Positions 6,725-13,040 of a stretch of DNA of 15,737 nucleotides are shown here, in pieces. Position numbers and translations under genes: made by a program. The DNA is from Pseudomonadota bacterium. Its GTDB lineage: Bacteria > Pseudomonadota > Gammaproteobacteria > Steroidobacterales > Steroidobacteraceae. Position 1 is the first letter of the stretch. Every line of letters starts with the position of its first letter. The stretch spans positions 1 to 15,737 of the forward strand of contig JAEZCR010000107.1 of the NCBI GenBank assembly GCA_023433465.1, in the 5' to 3' direction. The notes below the pieces were generated by a model, which saw only the letters and a program-made list of their open reading frames with translations, was not told where the DNA came from and did no database searches.

Positions 6725-7795
6725 TTAACCAATCTCCGCAAACGCCTCGCGATCCTGTCGGCATTGGCCGCCGGTCTCGCCCTCTCGGGCTGCGGGACGA
6801 TGTACGTCGCGCAGGCCGCGAAAGGCCAGATGCAGATCCTCACGGCGCGCCGGCCGATCGACAAGGTGATCGCCGATCCGAAGTCCGCGCCGGAGCTGAA
6901 GCAGCGACTCGAGTCGGTGCGCGCGGCGCGCGAATTCGCGGCGCGCGAGCTCGCCCTGCCTGACAACAAGAGCTACACGTCGTACGCGGACCTCAAGCGC
7001 GACTACGTCGTCTGGAGCGTGGTGGCGACGCCCGAGTTCTCGATCGAGCCGCGCGAATGGTGTTTTCCGTTCGTCGGCTGTTTCGCGTATCGGGGCTACT
7101 TCAAGAAGGAGAAGGCGGAAGGATTCGCGGAGTCGCTGCGCGAGCAGGGCTTCGATGCGATGGTCGGCGGCGTGCCGGCGTATTCGACGCTCGGCAAATT
7201 CAACGATCCGATCCTGAGCACCATGTTCGGCTACGGTGACGACGAGCTCGCGTCCATCCTGTTCCACGAGCTGTCCCACCAGGTGGTCTATATTCCCGAC
7301 GACAGCGCGTTCAATGAAGCGTTCGCGGTCACCGTGGAACGCGAAGGTCTCGCGCGCTGGCTCAGACACGAGGGCCGCGAGGCTGATCTCGACAAGTACA
7401 TCAGGCGGCGCGAACGCCAGGCCGAGGGCATGCGCATCATCGCGCGTCATCGACGCGAGCTCGCGTCGCTCTACGCGTCGGAGCTGCCGCCAGAGGACAT
7501 GCGTGCGCGAAAGGCCGATGTGTTCGCGCGCCTCGTGGTCGAGCTCAACGCGCTCGACACGCGGCATGGCACGAAATCGCAGCTCGTCGCCGAGCTCGAC
7601 AGCCGTCCGAACAATGCGCGACTCGCCTCGCTCGCCACCTACTACGATTGCGTTCCGGGCTTCGAGCGCCTGCTCGCCGACCAACAACACGACCTGCCAC
7701 GCTTCTACGCGGCCGCGCGCGAGATCTCCAAACTATCCCGCGACGAACGCCGCGCGCGGCTCTGCACGGTGCCTGGCACGGAAAAACCGGGATAA
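6722..7795 (+). CDS. Predicted lipoprotein aminopeptidase (COG4324 type)
   Basis: A 357-aa putative zinc aminopeptidase of the PF10023/COG4324 family. The N-terminus has basic residues, a hydrophobic stretch and the lipobox LSGC (Cys24), so it should be a membrane-anchored lipoprotein facing the periplasm. The zinc motif HELSH is at 182-186 (ligands H182, H186; catalytic E183), followed by FNEAFAVTVEREGL with the expected third-ligand Glu near 199. The YRGYF and GGVPAYSTLGKFNDP stretches are typical of the family. The same frame is open far upstream, but there it is antisense to cca and uppP; the ATG at 6722 is the only start that gives a clean signal peptide. A TTG at 6710 is possible. The last residues TVPGTEKPG and the TAA come from the repeat at 7768-7838, so the original C-terminus probably ended near RARLC. 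The substrate is unknown. Confidence 0.87.
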   Translation: MLTNLRKRLAILSALAAGLALSGCGTMYVAQAAKGQMQILTARRPIDKVIADPKSAPELKQRLESVRAAREFAARELALPDNKSYTSYADLKRDYVVWSVVATPEFSIEPREWCFPFVGCFAYRGYFKKEKAEGFAESLREQGFDAMVGGVPAYSTLGKFNDPILSTMFGYGDDELASILFHELSHQVVYIPDDSAFNEAFAVTVEREGLARWLRHEGREADLDKYIRRRERQAEGMRIIARHRRELASLYASELPPEDMRARKADVFARLVVELNALDTRHGTKSQLVAELDSRPNNARLASLATYYDCVPGFERLLADQQHDLPRFYAAAREISKLSRDERRARLCTVPGTEKPG

Positions 7796-7838
7796 GTCCG
7801 GCGCCAGGAGTTTTCCCGGGTTTTCCGTGCCAGGCACC
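7768..7838. repeat. REPIN-like palindromic repeat, family 1 copy B
   Basis: Arms 7768-7791 and 7815-7838 are inverted copies matching at 23 of 24 positions: GGTGCCTGGCAC followed by GGAAAANCCGGG, where only N differs. Pairing continues inward with scattered mismatches to a GGCGCC centre near 7803, so the whole 71 bp can fold as one hairpin. It carries the TAA of the aminopeptidase gene (7793-7795) inside it. The same arm sequence occurs at 47-70. A terminator-like function is plausible from position; mobility would need a REP-associated transposase elsewhere in the genome. Confidence 0.87.
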
Positions 7839-7898
7839 AATTATGTCGAGTCGCGCGGGTTCGGAGCGCACACGTGTCATCATCGATCGCGTCGGATC

Positions 7899-8618
7899 AT
7901 GCGCGGGATGTTCAAAACCAAAACCTTCCTCGATGCGTCGCGGCGCGACTGGCAGTTCGACGCGTTCGCCTGGATGCTGCGCAACTGTGGTGGTTACGCA
8001 AAGTTTCTCGAGACCACGCTCGTGCTGCCCACAGAGGAGCATTTCGCCGAACGCGGAATGAAGGGTCACGCGGGCGCGGCGGCGCTGTTCCGCCAGGTGC
8101 GCGATCACGCCGGCATGGCCGACTGGCCCTGCGTGGTGGAGCCGCGGCCGGATGCAAAGCCCACGCTGACGATCGGCGAGGACCGCATCCCCGTCATCAC
8201 GTATCGGCCCGACGACACGGAGCCGACCGTGCTCGTCGCCACGTTCGCGCACGAGCTCGCGCGTTATCTCGTGGAGACCTTCGATGAGCCGTCGCCCGGC
8301 GGCGAGCCGCTGCACGAACACGCCATCGATCTCGCGGCGGTTTTCATGGGGTTCGGCGTGTTCATGGCGAACGCCGCGTTCTCGTCGGCACGTTACGTTC
8401 TCAATGAAGGCGAGTTCGCGAACGCGCTCGCGATGTTCTGCCTGCTTCGCAAGGCCGATCCCGGCAGCATCGACGCGCATCTGAATCCGCATCTGCGCAA
8501 ATACGTGCGGCTCGCGGCCTGCGACCTGGCGCAGCACGCGATCCGGTTCCAGAAGCTGCGACACGTGGTCGCGGCTTCGTCCGAGTCCGCCGACCAGACG
8601 CAGCCCACCGCGCGCTGA
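7899..8618 (+). CDS. Uncharacterised protein with degenerate zincin-like motif
   Basis: A 239-aa protein from the ATG at 7899 (alternative ATG at 7908, MFKTKTF). I do not recognise a named family. ATFAHELARYL (114-124) looks like an HExxH zinc helix in which the second His is Arg122. It is followed by EPLHEHAIDLAAVFMGFGVFMANAAF (136-161), a His/Glu/Asp-rich turn running into a strongly hydrophobic helix. The arrangement suggests descent from an HExxH metallopeptidase-like fold whose metal site is changed; H118, E119, H139, E140, H141 and D144 remain as possible ligands. The C-terminal part (about 168-205) is helical and contains GEFANALAMFCLLRK. There is no signal peptide, so it is probably cytoplasmic. 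It follows the repeat at 7768-7838 and lies 20 nt before the glycosidase gene. The reading frame is well supported; the function is not. Confidence 0.75.
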   Translation: MRGMFKTKTFLDASRRDWQFDAFAWMLRNCGGYAKFLETTLVLPTEEHFAERGMKGHAGAAALFRQVRDHAGMADWPCVVEPRPDAKPTLTIGEDRIPVITYRPDDTEPTVLVATFAHELARYLVETFDEPSPGGEPLHEHAIDLAAVFMGFGVFMANAAFSSARYVLNEGEFANALAMFCLLRKADPGSIDAHLNPHLRKYVRLAACDLAQHAIRFQKLRHVVAASSESADQTQPTAR

Positions 8619-8638
8619 AGCGTCTACACTGCGTGGCG

Positions 8639-9826
8639 ATGCGCCGCGCACTCCTGCTGTTTCTCCTCGCATGGTCCGCGATCGCGGCGCAGGCGGCCGA
8701 TTCCATCGCGTTCTGGGACACGCCGCAGAGAGGCTCCAACTGCTTCAACGAGAAGCCGCCGGATGCGGAGTATTTCCGCGCGCTGCGCGGTTACGGCGCG
8801 ACCTGGGTGCGCCTCACGTTCAGCAAGTGGAAGTCGGCCCGCGGCAGGGATTTTCTGTTCGGCAACCTGGATCGATACCAGGCGCTCGTTCCCGAGGACC
8901 TCGCGACGCTGCGCACCGTGCTCGATCACGCGCACTCGGCGGGCCTCAAGGTCGTGGTCGTTCCGCTGTCGCTGCCCGGCGCGCGCTGGATCCAGATGAA
9001 CGACAACGTGTTCGACGACCGATTGTGGAGCGACTGGCAATACTGGGACCAGTCCGCCACCGCATGGCGCGACCTCGCGGCGGCGCTCGCCGATCATCCG
9101 GCGATCGTCGCGTACAACCTCGTGAACGAACCGGTGCCGGAGCGCAAGGGCGGCCTCGCAGAACACTCGGCGCCCCACGTCATGCGCTCGTGGTACGAGA
9201 AGGCGCGCGGCACGCCGCGCGATCTGCCCCGGTTCTACGCGAAGCTCATCGACGCGGTGCGTGAGTCCGATCGGCACACGCCGATCATGCTCGACGCGGG
9301 CTACTACGCCGCTGCGGAAGGGCTCTCGTACTGGGGCGGCGCGCCGCACGCGGACGCGCGCCTGCTGTACGCGTTTCACATGTACGTGCCGTGGGTCGCG
9401 ACCAGTAGTTCGAACCTGAAGCGCGCCGAGCCGTACCGCTATCCGGGTGTCGTGCCATTCGTCGGCCGGAAAACCCGCTGGGACGCGGAACGCGTCGCTG
9501 CCCATCTACAGCAGCCATTCGACTGGGCGCGCGCGCACGGCGTGCCGTCGAGCCGGCTGGTGGCGGGGGAATTCGGCTGCATGCGCCGCTGGCCCGACTG
9601 TCCGCGTTACCTCGACGACGTGCTCACCGTGCTGGAAAAACACCGGGCGCACTGGGCGTTCTATTCGTTCCGGGAAGCATGGGACGGCATGGACTACGAG
9701 CTCGGAGCGGGCAAGCTGCCATGGCAATACTGGGAGGCGGCGGAAAAGGGCCAGCCTTTCGAGCTCGAACGCGGCCCGAATCCCGTCTTCGAACCGATCC
9801 TGCGGCGCTTGCGGGGCGCGCGCTGA
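8639..9826 (+). CDS. Secreted GH5-like glycoside hydrolase (cellulase family)
   Basis: A 395-aa protein with a Sec signal peptide (MRRALLLFLLAWSAIAAQAA, cleavage near residue 20). It has the features of a clan GH-A TIM barrel: WVRLTFSKW early on, YNLVNEPVPE with the proposed acid/base Glu164 after Asn163, HMYVPW (247-252), and GEFGC with the proposed nucleophile Glu311. SFREAWDGMDYEL near 343-355 fits the late conserved Trp strand. It should hydrolyse a beta-linked glycan in the periplasm or outside the cell; the exact substrate cannot be read. A GTG at 8633 would add two residues. Close spacing to the preceding gene (20 nt) suggests shared transcription, but there is no functional link. Family assignment is good; subfamily is unknown. 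Confidence 0.86.
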   Translation: MRRALLLFLLAWSAIAAQAADSIAFWDTPQRGSNCFNEKPPDAEYFRALRGYGATWVRLTFSKWKSARGRDFLFGNLDRYQALVPEDLATLRTVLDHAHSAGLKVVVVPLSLPGARWIQMNDNVFDDRLWSDWQYWDQSATAWRDLAAALADHPAIVAYNLVNEPVPERKGGLAEHSAPHVMRSWYEKARGTPRDLPRFYAKLIDAVRESDRHTPIMLDAGYYAAAEGLSYWGGAPHADARLLYAFHMYVPWVATSSSNLKRAEPYRYPGVVPFVGRKTRWDAERVAAHLQQPFDWARAHGVPSSRLVAGEFGCMRRWPDCPRYLDDVLTVLEKHRAHWAFYSFREAWDGMDYELGAGKLPWQYWEAAEKGQPFELERGPNPVFEPILRRLRGAR

Positions 9827-9859
9827 ACTAACTACCTTGCGGCGTCATGGCCCGCCCGC

Positions 9860-9886
9860 GTGGCCGGGCACACGGAAAAACCCCGG
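9860..9886. repeat. Possible decayed single arm of the family 1 repeat
   Basis: The stretch GTGGCCGGGCAC-AC-GGAAAAACCCCGG resembles one arm of the family 1 repeats: a GTG, GGCAC and the exact nonamer GGAAAAACC in the same order, with small insertions. It lies 33 bp after the glycosidase stop. The right-hand partner arm is not visible. The 164-bp gap it sits in (9827-9990) otherwise shows only a short GC hairpin around 9851-9869 and no promoter I can support. Chance similarity in GC-rich DNA is a real alternative. Confidence 0.3.
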
Positions 9887-9990
9887 CCGCGCGTCAACGC
9901 CCTGATGCCGTCCGCCTCCCGGTCCGCGAATCGCGCAGGCCGCTTATTTCATTGGTATCCACGGCGCCAGTGCGGCAGGCTGTGATCGTA

Positions 9991-11181
9991 ATGATCGAAA
10001 ACACCACTATCGGCTCGAAAAAGCGGCTGCTGATCGGCGGCCTCATCCTGGTCGGCGTCGTGATCGCCGCCGCGGCGGCCTGGCGGCAGTTCGCCGGCGA
10101 CGGGCCGACCGCCACCAGCAGGCCCGGGCCTCCCCCTTGGCGTGCCGAGGGTAACCAGCCCGTGCCCGTGCGCGTGGTGACCGCGGTTCAGGAGCCCCTC
10201 GCGCTCTACCTCAAGGCACTGGGCACCGTGACGCCGTTGAAGACGGTCACGGTGCGCAGTCGGGTCGACGGCGAGCTGGTCCGCGTCGCCTTTCGAGAAG
10301 GCCAGTTCGTCAAGCAGGGCGATCTTCTGGCCGAAATCGACCCGCGCCCGTTCCGCGTGCTCCTCACACAGGCCCAGGGCCAGCAGGAGCAGAACCTCGC
10401 GGAACTCGCCAACACGGAAGGAGAGCTGGCGCGATTCAAGGACCTGCAATCCAAGGGCTACGTGTCCGCGCAGGAGCTCGCGAACCAGGAGGCGCTCGTG
10501 CGCCAGTTCCAGGCGCGCAGGCGCACCGATGAAGCCGCGGTCGAGGATGCGCGCCTGCAGCTCGCCTACACCCGCATCACCGCCCCCATCAGTGGGCGTG
10601 TAGGACTGCGCAACGTCGACGCCGGCAATCTCATCCGATCCGGGGACGCCGCCGGTCTCGTCACCATCACGCAGATGCGGCCGATCAGCGTGTTGTTCAC
10701 CATTCCCGAAACCGACCTGCCGGCGGTGCGGGCCGCGATTCGCGCGCAGCCGCAATTGCCCGTGGAGGCCTGGGGCCGCGACGAGACCACGCGGCTTGCC
10801 ACCGGGATGCTGCTGAGCATGGACAACCAGATCGACACGGCGACGGGCACGCTGCGGCTGCGCGCCGAGTTTCCCAACGAAGACGAGTCGCTGTTCCCCA
10901 ACCAGTTCGTGAACATCCGGCTGCGCGTGCGCAACGACGCCGCGATCGTCATCCCGAATGCCGCGGTGCAGTTCGGGTCGCAGGGCAACTTCGTCTTCGT
11001 GGTGAACGAGGAGAACAAGGCCACGGTGCGCAACGTGAAGCTCGGAGCGAGCGAAGGCGAGCGCGTGGCGGTGACCGAGGGCGTGCAGCCGGGCGACCGG
11101 GTCGTCCTGGAAGGGCTCGACAACCTGCGTGACGGCCGCGCCGTGAAGATCATCGACGGGCCTGCGGTGGCGGCGCAATGA
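9991..11181 (+). CDS. mdtA: RND efflux periplasmic adaptor, MdtA-like
   Basis: A 396-aa membrane fusion protein of the HlyD/MdtA type that would link the inner-membrane RND pump to an outer-membrane channel. A single membrane anchor (about 12-31) follows basic residues; there is no lipobox. The lipoyl half-domain VTVRSRVDGELVRVAFREG (86-104) and its partner TRITAPISGRVGLRNVDAG (194-212) flank a coiled-coil hairpin (about 122-190) rich in Gln, Glu and Ala. The beta-barrel follows (PISVLFTIPETDLPAV). The C-terminal membrane-proximal domain includes NAAVQFGSQGNFVFVV and the GVQPGDRVVLEGLDNL ending typical of MdtA. I chose the ATG at 9991; upstream in-frame codons would add an Arg/Pro-rich leader of no known kind, with a GTG at 9982 as a minor alternative. 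It overlaps the mdtB-like gene by ATGA, showing operon structure. Confidence 0.92.
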   Translation: MIENTTIGSKKRLLIGGLILVGVVIAAAAAWRQFAGDGPTATSRPGPPPWRAEGNQPVPVRVVTAVQEPLALYLKALGTVTPLKTVTVRSRVDGELVRVAFREGQFVKQGDLLAEIDPRPFRVLLTQAQGQQEQNLAELANTEGELARFKDLQSKGYVSAQELANQEALVRQFQARRRTDEAAVEDARLQLAYTRITAPISGRVGLRNVDAGNLIRSGDAAGLVTITQMRPISVLFTIPETDLPAVRAAIRAQPQLPVEAWGRDETTRLATGMLLSMDNQIDTATGTLRLRAEFPNEDESLFPNQFVNIRLRVRNDAAIVIPNAAVQFGSQGNFVFVVNEENKATVRNVKLGASEGERVAVTEGVQPGDRVVLEGLDNLRDGRAVKIIDGPAVAAQ

Positions 11182-12950
11182 ACCTCTCGCGGCCGTTCAT
11201 CCTGCGGCCGGTTGCGACGACGTTGCTGATGGCCGCGCTGCTGCTCACGGGCGGGCTCGCGTACCGCTCACTCCCCGTTGCCGCATTGCCGCAGGTCGAA
11301 TATCCCGTGATCCAGGTGATCACCCTGTATCCGGGCGCGAGCCCGACCGTGACCACGAGCGCCGTGACCGCGCCGCTCGAACGGCAGCTCGGCCGCATTC
11401 CCAGTCTCAATCAAATGATCTCGACGAGTTCGGGCGGGGCGTCGGTCATCACGCTGCAGTTCTCGCTCGATGTGGACCTGGGCGTCGCCGAACAGGAAGT
11501 GCAGGCCGCGCTCAACGCCGCGAACAACCTGCTGCCCGACGATCTACCCGTGCCGCCGGTGTACCGGAAGGTGAATCCCGCGGACACCGCGATCCTCACG
11601 CTGGCGGTCAGCTCGAGCACGTTGCCGCTGTCGACCGTGTACGACCTCGTCGATACACGCGTGTCGCAGAAGATTTCGCAGGTGCCCGGCGTGGGCCTCG
11701 TGACGCTGGCCGGCGGCCAGCGGCCAGCGGTGCGCATCCAGGTGAACCCGGGGGCGCTGGCCGCGAATGGCTTGTCGATGGAGCAGGTGCGCTCGACCAT
11801 CGCCACCGCCAACGTGAACATGCCGAAGGGCAGCTTCGACGGGCCCGTGCGCGCCATCATGCTGGACGCGAACGACCAGATGCGCAGCGCGCAGGAATAC
11901 CGCGACCTGATCATCGCGAACGTCGAGGGTCGGCAGCTCAGGCTCGGCGATGTCGCGACCATCGAAAACGGCGTGGAGAATCGCTACCTCGCGGCCTGGT
12001 CGGGCCGGACTCCCGCCATCCTCATCAACGTGCAGCGCCAGCCCGGCGCCAACGTCATCGAGGTGGTGGATCGCATCGAGGAATTGCTGCCGCAGTTGCG
12101 GGCCTCACTACCCGCCGGGGTGGACGTCGTCGTCCTCAGCAATCGCACCGAATCCATCCGCGCCTCGATCCGTGGCGTGCAGAAGGAACTGATCATCGCG
12201 ATCGGGCTCGTGGTGATGGTCACGTTCCTGTTCCTGCGCAACGTGCCCGCGACCATCATTCCCGGCGTCGTCGTGCCGCTGTCGCTGATCGGCACCTTCG
12301 GCGTGATGCTGCTGGCCGGCTTCTCGCTCAACAACCTGACGCTGATGGCGCTCACCATCGCGACGGGCTTCGTGGTCGACGACGCGATCGTGATGCTGGA
12401 GAACGTCGCGCGTTACATCGAGAAGGGCGAGAAGCCGGTCGACGCCGCGCTCAAGGGCGCCGAGCAGATCGGCTTCACGCTGCTGTCGCTGACCGTCTCG
12501 CTGATCGCCGTGCTCATTCCGCTGCTGTTCATGGCCGATCTCGTCGGCAAACTGTTCCACGAGTTCGCTGTGACGCTCGCGGTGGCGATCGCGCTGTCGC
12601 TGCTCGTGTCGCTCACGCTCACGCCGATGATGTGCGCACGATTCCTCAAGCAGGGTCACGCCGCGGCGCACGGCGACGACGCGTTCACGCGGCTCGTCAG
12701 GCATTACGAACGCGGGCTCGACTGGGTGCTTGCGCGCCAGCCCGCGACTTTGTTGAGCGTGCTCGCGACGCTGCTGCTCACGGTTCTGCTCTACCTGGTC
12801 GTGCCGAAAGGATTCTTCCCGGTGCAGGACGCCGGTCTCATCCAGGGCATCAGCGAGGCGCCGCAGACGGTGTCGTTCAATGCGATGGCGCAACGCCAGC
12901 AGGCGCTCGCGGATCTCATTCTCGACGATCCGGACGTCGCCACGCTGTAG
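11178..12950 (+). CDS. mdtB: MdtB-like RND permease, N-terminal part to the TAG
   Basis: The 590-aa product if TAG is read as stop. It starts at ATG 11178 overlapping the adaptor stop (ATGA). It holds TM1 (about 12-28), the first periplasmic porter domain (GASPTVTTSAVTAPLERQLG near 53-72, PPVYRKVNPADTAIL, VPGVGLVTLAGG), TM2-TM6 and TM7. The proton-relay pair D401/D402 is intact in VVDDAIV of TM4, preceded by GFSLNNLTLMALTIATGF. LTLTPMMCARFL marks the end of TM6, and GFFPVQDAGLIQGISEAP follows TM7. In the E. coli system MdtB joins MdtC in a mixed trimer; a 590-aa fragment lacking TM8-TM12 should not assemble a working pump. Confidence 0.85.
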   Translation: MNLSRPFILRPVATTLLMAALLLTGGLAYRSLPVAALPQVEYPVIQVITLYPGASPTVTTSAVTAPLERQLGRIPSLNQMISTSSGGASVITLQFSLDVDLGVAEQEVQAALNAANNLLPDDLPVPPVYRKVNPADTAILTLAVSSSTLPLSTVYDLVDTRVSQKISQVPGVGLVTLAGGQRPAVRIQVNPGALAANGLSMEQVRSTIATANVNMPKGSFDGPVRAIMLDANDQMRSAQEYRDLIIANVEGRQLRLGDVATIENGVENRYLAAWSGRTPAILINVQRQPGANVIEVVDRIEELLPQLRASLPAGVDVVVLSNRTESIRASIRGVQKELIIAIGLVVMVTFLFLRNVPATIIPGVVVPLSLIGTFGVMLLAGFSLNNLTLMALTIATGFVVDDAIVMLENVARYIEKGEKPVDAALKGAEQIGFTLLSLTVSLIAVLIPLLFMADLVGKLFHEFAVTLAVAIALSLLVSLTLTPMMCARFLKQGHAAAHGDDAFTRLVRHYERGLDWVLARQPATLLSVLATLLLTVLLYLVVPKGFFPVQDAGLIQGISEAPQTVSFNAMAQRQQALADLILDDPDVATL

Positions 12951-13040
12951 TCGTTCATCGGTGTCGACGGCACTAATCCGACGCTCAACACCGGCCGATT
13001 CCTCATCGAACTGAAGCCACACGCCGATCGCGACGCGTCG

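Noticed and set aside
12948..12950. Pyrrolysine or programmed recoding at the TAG
   Set aside because: The position is Ser/Thr in relatives, RND pumps are not known to use pyrrolysine, and no downstream stem-loop specific to the site is visible.
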